From positions 1,240,001 through 1,304,000 of the forward strand of contig JAUIRK010000673.1 of assembly GCA_030549495.1 (NCBI GenBank): a DNA stretch of 64,000 nucleotides, written 5' to 3'. Shown here in pieces: positions 1-11,551 of this stretch. This DNA is from Nectonema munidae. Its lineage: Eukaryota > Nematomorpha > Nectonematoida > Nectonematidae. The notes under the pieces are model-generated. The model was given only the letters and a program-made list of their open reading frames with translations, made no database searches and had not been told where the DNA came from. Position 1 is the stretch's first letter. Every line of letters starts with the position of its first letter. Both the position numbers and the translations under genes were made by a program.

Positions 1-2060
1 AAATTTCTTTTGTTTAAGAGTAGCCTGACAATGTCTTATTAGATGAAGTATATAACAAAGTTGATCGGTTGACTTCTTACAAATAGAAGCAACGAATTAA
101 CTTTTTTAGGGGTTAACTTTATCGTCAATGATTTAACTCATTTTCGATTTTTTTATATTCATTGAAACTAAACCACCATTTAATTTTCTAAAATATTTGT
201 ACACCATTGTACAAAATACTCGTTTTAAGTCTTTAAAATTTCTTTTGAAAAATTTCATTCAAATGTTTGATCAAATCTCCGGATAAGATACAAGGGATAA
301 TAATAATTTTAGCTTAAATTTCAAATTATTCGTAATTAAAAATATTAAAAGAGAGAAAATTTATTTACAAATGAAATATTAAGAGAAGAAGTGTTGAAAT
401 AAACAGTTAGCACAATAAAAATCAACCGTCATCAGCATGACGTACATTACATCTCATTAATTAGTTAAGACCAATTGTATACTGGCTTATTTATATCAAA
501 CAGGATTGGCATGAGTGTTCAATTCTAGTATTTTCAATTCATTTTCAATAAAAAGGCGAACTTCTTCAAATATAATGACTTCTTTCAAATAAACTTATGT
601 ACACCTTTCATACTTATAGTTGAAAAACATTTACACTTCTATAAAATTTTCTTGGAGTCTTTTTGAAAAAAATCATATTATAGCCTAAATTGGTAATCTA
701 TTCGATTTTTTAACACTTTCATTCATGTACAAAATTTATTGGAGACGTATAACTCAATGACATTTTTAATTTTTGCAAGGTTTGTTGGAAACACATTCAA
801 TTTTGATATCAAGAAGCTAAGGAATTTTAATTGATTCCAAATTTTTCTAGTTTGCATTATGCTTAGTTTTTAGCCCCACCGACTTTTTATTTCTATCTGA
901 TCCAGAATGTTTAACTTGGTCAATCATATGAACTAAATAATAATTTATAACTTGGTCTTACACGCGCATACAAAGTCAATATTATCGTTATTTTAATAAG
1001 TTTAAAAAAAATTAAAATGCTCATTAGTTTTAGTAAGGATAACTATTGACCAATTAAAAAAAGTAAAATAAATAGCAAGTTATTTGTTTTAAAGCTATCA
1101 TATATAGGAAAGACTTTGCTTAATTCTAAGAGCTTTTGCTCTTAACCGAAAAACTCAAATTTCCGAGAGAAAATCCTACGAACAATACCTTCAAGCAAGA
1201 CATACATGGAATCATGCACAATATCTTTGGTTAAATGAGAATATTTGAAATGAAAAAGGAAACTCTCATTATTTATGGCATATTTTCAGGACTATATAGA
1301 AATCTAGTGTCTCTTTTCTAACTTATTGCATCCAAGTGTTTTTTTCCAAAATCCTGTAATAATGGATAAAAAATCCAAATGCTCTTTTTCTTCTCTTAAA
1401 TTCAATGGATCAATAAAGTGGGACAAATCTTTCTAGCAAAACAATCTAAAAATTTGCAGCTAATGTATCCACCAAATGTAACAAACATTAGCTTGCAATG
1501 GAAAGATAACGCTGACATGTTTAAAGAAAAACTCAAGTTTTTTTCCAAAACTCTCTAAGCCAATTTTTTCGAAGAAACAGTATGTATACCTTTAGGTTTT
1601 AAATATAGCAAAAAAACAGTGCATTGCGGTATATCTTTATAAAATTGCTAAAAATATCGGTTTGTGCAGATCTTTATACCAAAATCGAACTAACTTTCTG
1701 TTAACTGAATTAAATAGAATAAAATAGAATTTATTTCGTATCAATGTCATAAAAAGATTAGCTAAGAGATGAAGAAAAACATTGACATTTAAAAATGTAA
1801 AAAACATTGTAAACATTAGATTCTGTGATAGGAGTAAATTATGTGATATGCGAGGTATGCAGTAACAAATAAAGCAAGTAATTACAGCTTGATAAAATAT
1901 AAAACATTAAGTTCATCTTTACTAAGATTGCAGTATGTGCTAAGCATATCAAGTGTGTTTATACAGAAATAGAAAAATGGAAAAGAATTCCAAATTTTTA
2001 TAGACATTACAGGCAAAAAAAAATTAAAATGTTTTAACAAAGATTATAAAAGTGAATATA
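1..2060. other. AT-rich intergenic DNA, no gene seen
   Basis: I see no open frame with recognisable protein character, no tRNA and no clear terminal repeats. The composition is uniformly AT-rich with short A and T runs. Whatever preceded the Tigger relic downstream has decayed beyond recognition. Confidence 0.6.
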
Positions 2061-2089
2061 AAAGGAATAAATCAAGATATAAAAAACAA

Positions 2090-3395
2090 ATGATCAAATT
2101 ATATTGTGAAAACAGGCCTATATCTAGAACAAGTAAAACAATAAAGCAATGCGCAGGAAGTTTCATGCTCAGAAATGAGAGAATTTTTTATAAAAATTTT
2201 GATTTTATGAAAAGAAATGGGATGTTGAGGAAAAATGACTGTGTCGACAATATTGTCAAATTACTCCCCTTGTGATATCTACAATGCAGATGAATTTGGA
2301 CTGTTTTATAAAGCGCTTCCCTAAAAGACATTGCATTTGAAAGGAGAAAAATGTAGCGGAGGAAAACACAGTAAGATTCGATTAACTGGTCTTGTTGCTG
2401 CAAACGGCTGGAAAAAAGCTTCCTATTTTTGTGATAGGAAAATCAAAGAAGCCTCGTTGTTTTAAACACTTACGAAGCCTACCTTGTCGCTAACGTGACC
2501 AAAATAAAAGCTGGATGAACTCTGAATTTTTGAAGAATGGATAAGAGAGCAAGACAAGAACTTTGAAAGAGAAGGCAGAAAAGTAGCGTTAATTATTATC
2601 GACAACTGTCCAGCCCACCCTTCAATTGAGAATCTCAAATCAATTCATCTTTATTTTCTGCCACCTAATGCAACATCAGCTTTACAGCCAATGGATCAAG
2701 AGTCATCAAAAAGATCATTGCCGCAATTGATAAAGGAAAGCAGTAACGCCCATTTCTATCCTTGAAGAAGTTATTTCTGAGGATGATATTTCGTTCTCTC
2801 ACTTAAACGAAGTGATAGATGAGCTTAAGAAACGGGAGAAGAATGTTATGACCGGAGCTTTCGAAGTCAAAGATTATTTGTCAGTAGATGATGATGTTGC
2901 AGTAACCGCCCAAGCGTTAACCGATGCAGAAATACTTGAAGAGCTCCGAGGTGATGCGATGGATGTGGAAAATGATAAAGAAGAAGAAAGCACGGCTAAA
3001 GATGAAGTCCCTGTTAAACCTTCAAATGAAGAAGTGCAACAAGCTATTGAAAGACTTTTTACATATTCACTATTTACAGAAAGTGGGGAAGTAGGAGCAC
3101 TGGCTCCAAAGATTTCCTCTCTTGTTGAATCAGAGCGCACTCGCTTTTTGAAGCAAATAACAATAACGGATTTTACTAAAAATCTCAAAAATCAATAAAA
3201 AAGCTCTAAAATGAATAAAATATCTTTAAAATCAATATAATTTATTGAATACAAATATTAATACATTTTAAAAATTAAAAAATCAATAAAAATTAAAAAG
3301 TCGTACTTGTGAAAAAAGTTGGAGTTATTGATAATTCGGATATCTCAGACATTCGCTAAGTCGAACGAATTTCATGTCCCTCGTGAGGGTCCGAT
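2090..3395 (+). mobile_element. Tigger (pogo, Tc1/mariner) transposon relic
   Basis: This is a decayed DDE transposase of the Tigger type, a cut-and-paste DNA transposon. Readable blocks in order are YNADEFGLFYKALP (about 2280), GEKCSGGKHSKIRLTG (about 2345), VALIIDNCPAHPS (about 2587, catalytic Asp) and LPPNATSALQPMDQ (about 2658), all typical of TIGD proteins. The C-terminal tail is still open at 2812-3198 and contains an acidic stretch. The frame changes several times between blocks, and the N-terminal helix-turn-helix part is not readable. The stretch 3310-3395 (TAATTCGGATATCTCAGAC and the following CGCTAAGTCGAAC) looks like the 3' terminal region of a Tigger element. No left inverted repeat is seen, so the copy is 5'-truncated or worn. 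Confidence 0.8.
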
Positions 3396-3429
3396 GCAAT
3401 TCACATGGGAAATTAGCTTCTTTACTTAC

Positions 3430-4690
3430 ATAGCTTAGATGCTTCTAAAATTTAAATTGTTTAAAGATGCAGCTAAGTTTTCGGTTTAAATGACTGATAT
3501 GATCTTTCCAAGTGAGAGAATTATTATTGACTAAGCCTAGAAAGTTAAAATCGACCATATTTATTTCAAGGTTACTCAATAGAGTATGGATTTTAGTATC
3601 TAATGCACTATAAGAAAAATCCATGCAATAAGATTTCTTAGAGTTCATAAGAAGGAAATTGAGTTGAAAGCAATGAAAAAGAGAACTAAAACAATCAGAG
3701 ATCTCAAAGCTAGATAGAATTTTATTTTTGATCAATATCGTTATGTCGTCAGCAAAAAGAAAAAAACTCGCTATAGTTAGTACAGTTAGGTAAATCGTTT
3801 ACAAATATATTCAAAAGAAGTCTATGAAAAAGAAAGAAGTTGGCTTTTGTTCTCTTGGGCATCAATAATCTTATCAAAAAATAAGAGTGCATTAGCTCAA
3901 TGGAATAACTTTTGTTAAACCCAAACTTGAAAGGGCAAAGAATGTCATTTTTAGAAAATATTCATTACTAGTAGAAAAAGCATTAAAGTTAAATTGAAAA
4001 TAATTATTAAAACAATTAGCTATATTGATGTCATCTGAAATGATAGTTACACCAACACAAAGAGAATTGATAAAAAAAATTCCTGGGTTTAATTCAATCA
4101 TAACTTTCCGCACAAGCCTTTTATATTATTTTGATTTTCACAAAGAATTTTCTCAAAGTAATTTTTTGACATTTTTGAAATTATATTTTATTTTATTACA
4201 TAAAAAAATTAGAAATTCTTTAATCTTCCTTTGAAGATCTCTTTGTAATCAAATCAATCAATTCAATAGTTATCCATTCAAGTTTTTCATTTTGGGTTTA
4301 GGTTTATTTTAAAAGGAATAATAGTAGTTGAAAGTGATTTGAATAAAACAATTTTATCAATAATGTTTTGTAATAATGACATGCAAAAATTCAAACAAGA
4401 AAATGAAGAAATCATTAGTGAAAATTCATTGATGTTAAAGAAAACTTTAGTTGTAGTATAAGAAGAATTAAGAAAGGCTGAATGAAAATTTAAATGCCTG
4501 TATAATTAGAAAATGATCAAAGATATGCGTTTCAATTACAAGTCCATTTTACCAGAAAGCTGGTTCGGAAGTCTATAAAAATTATGAATAAGAATTTTGC
4601 GATTATTGTTTTGGATAGAAAGAAAAACATGCAAATTCACAGTTGTTGGAAATACAAACAGAGTTAATAATTTTGGCAATAAAGCTTTCA
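3430..4690 (-). mobile_element. Jockey-like LINE relic (endonuclease end to RT C-terminus)
   Basis: Read on the minus strand this is a non-LTR retrotransposon. From upstream to downstream I can see fragments resembling the end of the endonuclease and its linker (SDHF-like HIFDHFLIIQAF near 4500), the region before the RT (ISDDINIANCFNNYFQ, about 4000-4040), the RT catalytic box FADDITILIKN (about 3725-3760) and the downstream FLGLVNNNSLTWKDHISHL (about 3490-3550). This order is standard for the Jockey/CR1 group. Several frame changes separate the blocks, so the copy is dead. It abuts the Tigger 3' end at about 3400, so one may have inserted beside or into the other. Confidence 0.75.
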
Positions 4691-4799
4691 TGAACAAAAT
4701 AGCCAAACAGCTAACTAACTATTTTATTATCTACCTAACTAAGCTAACTAGTTTAGTTAAGCTAGTGATTTATTATTTAAACTAAAAGAGGGAGGCTTG

Positions 4800-5342
4800 A
4801 CACTTTAGAAGTGCCTTCTGCTAATAATTTCATTCTCATAGGACTAATTTTTATAAATACATTTAAACTTTTAGGAAAGTTTAGAGATGATACCTTTTTC
4901 CAAACGCTGTATATATTTACATAAATTGCTAAGAGACAAAGAGATAAAAATAGCTTGTTTTCATTGTAATTAGACTTATATATACTTAAAAAAACAAAAT
5001 CTCCTGCAAAATAAATAGAGTTAAGGGGTTTTATGTATGGCTAAGATTGTTAAAGTTGAGGAAAATATTTTTTCGTGATTTTTCAACTTCTCGTTAAAAA
5101 TTTTAGTGTTAAAATAACAGAAAATTAAATTAAATATGCACCACATGAAAAAGCACTTTTACTAACAGAAGCTTGTTTGCATAAGACATGCATAGTAAAC
5201 ATCATGGCAAAAGGTGGGGCGTGTTCAATGTCATTCCGTTTTTTAAGCCAGGAGTATTACAGGCGAAATGTGGTTATGGTAATTATACCAATTTGTAAAA
5301 ATATTTTGACATCGGATGTGACAACGCGTACACTCAGGTGAG
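4800..5342. other. Upstream region of the micro-exon gene
   Basis: No coding or mobile sequence is recognised. The last 150 bases before the TATA box are less AT-rich (for example GATGTGACAACGCGTACACT near 5318) and are the natural place for proximal promoter elements, but I cannot name a binding site. Confidence 0.4.
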
Positions 5343-5375
5343 TATATAAGGCATGAGTTGTGCAATTTTGTCAGA
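5343..5375 (+). promoter_or_regulatory. TATA box and initiator of the micro-exon gene
   Basis: TATATAAG at 5343-5350 is followed at 5371-5375 by TCAGA, close to the arthropod initiator consensus TCAGT. The spacing is that of a classical TATA-Inr promoter. It lies about 85 bases before the start codon of exon 1, giving a short 5' leader. Such focused promoters often drive strongly tissue-regulated secreted proteins; that last point is inference. Confidence 0.65.
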
Positions 5376-5457
5376 ATACTTTCATCTTACTTTCAACCAA
5401 CACAGATATCACTTCCCTCAAAAACAATTTATTTCTTAATAAATCTTTCATCAAAAA

Positions 5458-8400
5458 ATGTTTCCCTCAAAATTATCCTCAATTATTTTCATCTGTCTTC
5501 TAGTACTGAAAGTTGGTAATCATTTTTCATACTTTTTGTACAATGTCTTTCAAAGTTTAGCTAATTTTATTCTTTTTAGCAAATCAGAATTATTTTAATA
5601 GAAAAAATGTATTTATATACATTCACTAAAAAGATTACACACAATAAGGATAAAAGATAAGATTTTTTCAAAGGATAGATGACGTAAATAGTATGAAGAA
5701 AAGTTAGAATGAACGGTGAACATGTATTTTCAGTCGAAGTTTAGAGATACATAAAAGCTTGAAAAGCCGCTAGGATGAGTAGTGTCAGTGAGTACCTCTA
5801 TTCAGTGAAGAGAAAAGCAAGACATGCTGTCAATGATATATTATATGAATATAAAACATATTTATATAATAAGACTCAATTGGATAATAAATTGGAGGCT
5901 GTTTGAATCTGTTATTTAGTTATTATGACAAATAAGTAACTATATACGCGTAAAAATATTATATAACATTTTTTTGAATTGAATAGAATTTATTCGTTGA
6001 ACGAAACTTGCGATTATTTAATTTTAATATTATTTAATAAAAAGCTATCATTAATATAAAGAAGGAGCCATTTGTATGATTGTTTCGAACTATTTTTAAC
6101 ATGAGACCCTAGCCATGAAATCAATACTTTCTAGGTTAAAATAATTTATCCACAAAACATTTAAAATACATACTTTTAGAAAATATATCTGCACTCTTAA
6201 CTTTTAAGCAAATAAGTCAACTTTTTTAAACCTTTAAGAATATTTAGAAATGGAAGTGGCTGCTGATGCTTCTGAGTATTTTAATTCCCTCTGCTTAAAT
6301 ACTGGTTTTTTGATTCTCATTATCAAACTTCCAGGGATTGTTGATTCCGGGTACTTTGATTCCGGATTGTTTGATTCCAACTTATTAACGAAGAAATAAT
6401 GAGCTTGTGCTAATTTTTTTAAGGACCTATATCTTGTAAATTCATTTTCTATTTAAATGTTACATTAGCTCATTTATCCTAATAGGAGTTTATTTATTAA
6501 TACCAATTTCAATAACACTGTTAGAATAAAAAAGAAAACATGAAAAGTCTTTGTACAGAAAATATATTTATTAAAAAATATTTCAAAAAAATGCGTAGAC
6601 AAATAGTGCTTATATAAATGTAAAAAAAGGAAATATTAGTTTGAATAATGCACAATCCTTGCTACAGCTTTCAGGAATTCGGTTTTTTTATGTGAAAAGT
6701 TTCAGTCGCTCGTTCAAGTCCTTGTATTTCGTTTCTCTGGAATAGTGTGGAATGAACTTTTTTCAAACAGGAAAGGCTCTTTTCTCTTTTCAATGCTAAA
6801 ATTAACTTCCAAATATTAGTATGAAAACCTTGTACTCTTTAGATACCAGTTTTACCCTTGTAAATTGTTATTGGTGCGAGTTGATCTTTCAAAGTTCTCT
6901 CTCGTAAATTACATGTATGAATCGGAAAAAGGGAACTATTATTCGCCTCCGTAGATTGCGGGGCCCCTTTCGCGACCAATATAACATCCTCTAAAATAGG
7001 AAAACAGTTCTTGAGGTAAGTGTCTTATTTTAGATCAGGAATCAAATTTCCGCGCATCAACAATACTTCGAATCCACCTACCGAGAATCAAATAACCGGA
7101 ATCAAAAAACCAAGAATCAATATACCGATCACCGCCTCTGATATAAATACCCAGTTTTAAAATCCCAGATGAGAATTTGCATTAAAATGTGACTAAGTTA
7201 ATAAGACTAACATTATCTTTTTTCAGAATCGCATGCAAGGAGAGGTGGATATGGTAATGAATTTTCTCACAGTAGTGGACATCCAGGTATGCACAATGTA
7301 CATAACTTAGAACATAATTACTAACAATAATTTTTTTAGATGTGGTACCTTTTAGTGAATATAGTGGATTTGGTAAAAAAACTTAACTTTTTATAATTTA
7401 TTAGCACAATTTAGTAATGTTTATAAAACATATATACGTTCACTTTTTTAAAATGATCAAAAAGTTTCACGAATATATTTGTTTATTATACCTAAAAAAT
7501 TTCTATAGAAAATATTAAGAAAAAAGAAAATCTTTAAGCAAGCACTTTTAAAAGTAATTTCATAAAGCACGCTAAATTATAGAAGTAAAAATTTTTTAAA
7601 TAAATTTAGCTATAAATATATCTTTCAATAATTTTTTCTAAAAAGGAACTAACTATATTTTAGTTCAATTTCTTTGAGTTTTCTTTTCTGATAGAGTTTA
7701 TGTTAAACTCTCTTTTTGAAACATTATCAAATTTGTTTTTTAATTCCATATTTGTTTAAATATTTTGCTTTTGCATTTGACAATCTTGGCCTTCAATAAT
7801 TTAATTTAACTTTAGTACAAATTATTTTTTTATTTATTATATTGGATAATAGTGTGTGCTGCGATGGCCGAGTGGTTAAGGCGTTGGACTTGAAATCCAA
7901 TGGGAGTTTCCCGCGTAGGTTCGAACCCTACTCGCAGCGAATTTTTTATTATATAAAATCATATATTTATTATATATATTTATTATATGATTTATTAAAT
8001 AATATATAAATATTTAAATTTCTTTTTAGTTAATGATTACTTCGATGGTATTTTTTTTTATTTCAATATTTAAAGCTATTAATTAATCAAATATTTTTGA
8101 ATATTTTTTATTAATATATTTTTATACTCTTAAGATGGTGAAGAAGATTGGTACAGTAAGGAACATCTATATATTTGAACTTAATTTCTAAGATCTTCTT
8201 CATAAATCCAAATATTTTAGGAGATGGAATAGCTAACAGAGGCTTTAATTACAGTAAACATTTAATTTCTGCGCCTTTTTAAAATGAATAACATTCATTA
8301 TATTTGTGTTTAGACGAAATCAATGATGGTACATTATATTTACTTTGTTCAACTATTAAATATTTAATTTTTTTTTAATTTAGGAGAAAATCCAACAATT

Positions 8401-9561
8401 CGTAAGATTTACCCTGAAAAAAATTTACCCCACTCTAGTATCGTGCGATCTCGCGTATTATGCGACCCTCAAATTTTTCACCCCATGTTGCATGATGTAT
8501 TATATATTATAGCAAAGCCAAAATTTGCCCACACCCGCTTCGCCCAGCGTTTTAATAATTTGCAACCGCACCCGCAATAATAAAATAAAAATTCTCCCAA
8601 TTGCAAAATTTTTAAAGCCGCACTAAAGTTAAATATAAACCCTCAACTACCCAATTTAAAACACAGCTATTTCATTTTGATAAGGAATATATTTCAAATG
8701 ATACTATTTTTTTACATATTAAAACAAAATTTTATTTTTTATAGACCAGATTTTAGAAATAGAATATCATTGACGATTTGGCTTTTTAAGGTTGATTTTT
8801 CAGAAATAGGGTTGTTAGAAATACTCAAGTTATGCTCGCTGTAGCACTTGTTGCCATAATGTGTAATTAAAAACCTACTTTTTCTACAGACACAAATGGA
8901 GTTTTGATGATGTAAAAGTGTCATTTTGATGTATTTTACTTATGTTACACTTTATGCAATCAAGCTATAAATTAATTAATGATTCATTCATAACAAATTT
9001 TTCATCAATTTGTTAAAATTTTGAAAATTACTAACAGATTTTGGAGCATAAATATATATTAAACCTTATTATATATGAATTAATATGATTTAAAATCTTG
9101 TGCTATTTAATTTTTTAAGAATTAATTACCAAATATCCGCACTTTTACAAGTTAACCCAGAGTAGTAATATTGAACCCACTCCTGCCATGCGCGTAGTAA
9201 ATTTTAAATAAATGACCCGCACTTGCAATTTATGTCCGGGTCGCGTTAACACACAAGAGTTGCCCTCCCGCGCATGCCTTTAATATATATGGTAGATTAT
9301 TTCAAAATGTTTAATAAATTAATTATATTTTGCTCTATTAAGGCTACTTGGGTTACGATTCTGGTAAATATCTTTTTACCTTTTTGAATGAATTATACAT
9401 ATTTTATTAAAGTGTGTAGTTTTTATTATTCTTTAATTACGTATTATATTTTGATACCATCTAGGTATACTTATCTATTATATTATTATTACTGTACATT
9501 TTATTTTTTCCTGTTTTTAGACAAGAAACCATACTTGATTCTTGGAAATTCCAGAAAATAG
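5458..9561 (+). CDS. Secreted small protein encoded by ten exons, eight of them micro-exons
   Basis: Exons: 5458-5515, 7227-7286, 7340-7372, 8030-8047, 8135-8155, 8221-8253, 8314-8328, 8384-8401, 9343-9363, 9521-9561. Every junction is GT-AG with a T-rich acceptor and every intron is phase 1, so each internal exon (60, 33, 18, 21, 33, 15, 18, 21 nt) can be skipped without a frame change. Joined, they give 105 residues. Exon 1 encodes a signal peptide (MFPSKLSSIIFICLLVLKV). The mature part is rich in Gly, Tyr, Asp and Asn and lacks Cys; it has a dibasic RRGGYG near its start and ends KKPYLILGNSRK before TAG. I do not recognise the family. The design matches the micro-exon genes (MEGs) known from schistosomes, which encode secreted, splice-variable proteins. 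Function here is unknown. The exon chain is inferred from splice sites and phase, not from transcripts; unseen extra micro-exons in the long introns 1 and 8 are possible. Confidence 0.8.
6305..7131. mobile_element. Non-autonomous element with inverted GATTCCGG-type subterminal repeats, in intron 1
   Basis: The left edge (6305-6385) carries GGTTTTTTGATTC followed by several copies of a TTTGATTCCGG motif spaced about 15-20 bases. The right edge (7037-7130) carries the same motifs in the opposite orientation (GGAATCAAA, AATCAAATAACCGGAATC, GAATCAAAAAACC). Opposed clusters of short subterminal repeats are typical of non-autonomous DNA transposons. No transposase is visible inside. It lies wholly in intron 1 of the micro-exon gene. 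I could not fix the exact ends or a target duplication. Confidence 0.5.
7858..7939 (+). tRNA. tRNA-Ser (anticodon UGA)
   Basis: The 82-nt sequence folds as a class II tRNA. The acceptor GCTGCGA pairs perfectly with TCGCAGC (7932-7938), and the discriminator is G. The D arm holds box A (TGGCCGAGTGG), the anticodon stem is TTGGA/TCCAA with loop CTTGAAA, and the T arm holds box B (GGTTCGAACCC). The anticodon is 7891-7893 (TGA), reading UCA and wobble codons. The long variable arm expected of Ser is present. A T6 run at 7942-7947 is a Pol III terminator. No CCA is encoded, as expected for a nuclear gene. It lies in intron 3 of the micro-exon gene on the same strand and looks fully functional. Confidence 0.97.
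8515..9290. repeat. Possible non-autonomous transposon in intron 8
   Basis: Both edges are strikingly GC-rich against the AT-rich intron: CCCACACCCGCTTCGCCC and CAACCGCACCCGCAAT on the left, GACCCGCACTTGCAATT and GTCCGGGTCGCG then CCCTCCCGCGCATGCC on the right. The paired ACCCGCA...TTGCAA wording at both edges suggests an inserted hAT-like element, but I could not define inverted ends or a target duplication. The interior is AT-rich and has no coding sequence I can support. Confidence 0.35.
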
Positions 9562-9628
9562 AAACACTATGGACTTTTTTTAGTACTTATTTTTAGCTTT
9601 TGTAAATGTGAAAATTGAAAAAGTTTTG

Positions 9629-9634
9629 AATAAA
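9629..9634 (+). terminator. Polyadenylation signal of the micro-exon gene
   Basis: AATAAA lies 67 bases after the TAG stop of the last exon, followed by a T-rich stretch. It gives a short 3' UTR, in keeping with the compact transcript. Confidence 0.65.
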
Positions 9635-9659
9635 ATTTTATGATCAATTTTGAAATTAT

Positions 9660-10520
9660 ACATAGCAGTTTTATGTACCTAAACATCATACTGGAAATTG
9701 CATCTTTGGATACGATACATTTCCTTGGACGCCACACCAACAACTAAAAAACAAATGTGTGCTAGGAATAAAGAGATGAAATTCTTATAAAGAAGTAAAT
9801 GCCTGCTTAAAATTTTTTTTTATATAATGTCTTAAGATCATTGTTCTTTCTCACCCGTAGAAAGTCTCTTGGTGGGAGGGGACGAAATTTCATCCTTGGG
9901 GAATTTTATAGTTCCTACAAGGGAATGAAAAATTTTAAGTCATAAACCGTCAAACCCTAACGTAAGAGACCAGAAGAGATAAAAAATATCTATATTTTAT
10001 TTTAAGTATAAAAATCAAGCATCATTTTTATTTGTTATTAAATGTGTATTACTCTACTTCTTTAGTGGTCTTGACTGAACATTGATAAAGAAGAAATTCG
10101 AAGTTTTTAATATCATGATTTTTCAATGTAAATTTTAATAAAAAGTTTTAAATGTAAATTTTGAGGCAGGTAATTTTGGAGGTGGAGGGGTTTTGAATTA
10201 AATTTCGACAAATGATCAAAGTGGTCGCTGGGATTAAAAAAGTTCAGAACCTAACATATGCTCAGTGATAGATCATGCGGTTTGTCTGTTAAAATTGAAT
10301 TTTAGAAAATATAAAATCAATAATATAGATAAAAAGTTTTTTGTGGTCATTAACAGATAAAAATATTACGTTGGCAATCAACATGTGTTATATATAAGAT
10401 AGTGAGTGCTCTCCAACCATTTATTATTTGCGATACAACGTTCCAGTCTTTGATAATTATATTAGAAAAGCAACTTCTACAAAAGCGTTTTTTTGTATTT
10501 ACTTTTTATAAATTAAAACT
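9660..10520. other. Intergenic DNA, nothing recognised
   Basis: A slightly less AT-rich stretch near 9860-9960 and 10160-10250 has no frame with protein character and no repeats that I could pair. Confidence 0.5.
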
Positions 10521-10523
10521 GAT

Positions 10524-11547
10524 GTGTTCGGGAAAAAGATGATAAAACTTTGTGATCAATTTGAATGTTTTTATTGATAATATTATAAATCTTATCATGT
10601 CGTTTCTTTTGAATCTGTAAGACAAAAAAAATTTTTTTTAAAGAATATTATATTTTAGTTTTTCAAGCTCTTTAATTTTTCTAGTTATATAGCGCTGCAC
10701 GTTCTCTAAAGCATCCATATCTTTAGTACAGGTAGGGTGCGTTGACATTACCGTACTCCATTATAGGTCTTATCAATGCTTTGTAAATAAAAATAGCTGT
10801 GAGCGGTTCCGGGGATGAAAAGTACCTGAGGATGAGGTGGAAATGTGAGTTTTCTTTCTGAATGACTTTTGTATGAAAAGGTTTAAATTTCAATTTTTCA
10901 TCTGTAATAATACTCGGGTCATTAACTTCGTTCACATGCTTTATATTATAGCTAGTAACTTTGCTTGAATTGGAAAGATGTCCATGAACTGAAACGATTT
11001 GGTATCTGTCATATAGGAAACATTTAATCAATTTAACAATTCCGGAATGTAAACCGTAAACTTCCAATTTCTTGATTAAATAATTATGTGGAACTTTGTC
11101 AAAAGCTTTACTAAAGTCGCAGTAGACACCAACTGTATCGTTTTTTTCTTCAAGGTATGCAACACCATTATGAAATTCTGGTAATTGTGTTATGGGGGAT
11201 TTTTTATTAATAAAGTCATGCTGATTGCTATCTATTATATTTGATCTTTTAAGATAAGAAAGAATATGTCCAGTAATTATGGATTACAATATATTGGTAA
11301 TTTTCCTTCTTTTTAAGAATGGATTAAGTAATGTTAATGGAGAAGCCAAAAGATCTGCTAGTGAGTTCAGTGAACTGTTTTTTCGCTGATCATAACTTCG
11401 TTCATTTGTGAATGACAAACAAACTTGGGTACGGTTTTTGGTCAGCATAGTTGAGGGTCAGTGAAAACAGATGACAAGTAATGATTGAGTGTTTCAGCAA
11501 TTTTGATGTCGTTTTTCAGACAGTTCCCGTCTTTGTCAACTATAGTA
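10524..11547 (-). mobile_element. Jockey/CR1-group LINE fragment, cut at its upstream side by a piggyBac insertion
   Basis: On the minus strand it reads VDKDGNCLKNDIKIAETLN (about 11470-11540, linker before RT), then TQLPEFHNGVAYLEE and the RT motif A block DFSKAFDKVPHNYLIKKL (about 11080-11135), then YDRYQIVSVHG. After that the frame jumps straight to a C-terminal block (KALIRPIMEYGNV, about 10735-10790), so the YADD region has been lost by an internal deletion. The 3' end (10524-10740) is nearly identical to the LINE tail at 28630-28890 but lacks about 35 bases there. The fragment stops exactly at TTAA 11548-11551, where the next element begins. Confidence 0.85.
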
Positions 11548-11551
11548 TTAA

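Noticed and set aside
6413-6431. An extra 12-nt phase-1 exon (GACCTATATCTT) in intron 1 of the micro-exon gene
   Set aside because: It has acceptor and donor letters, but joining it to the next exon creates a stop codon at the junction.
9521-9561. Neurotensin-like ending (KKPYLIL) in the last exon of the micro-exon gene
   Set aside because: The likeness to RRPYIL is short, the residues GNSRK follow before the stop, and no flanking processing sites match a neurotensin precursor. Too little to claim.
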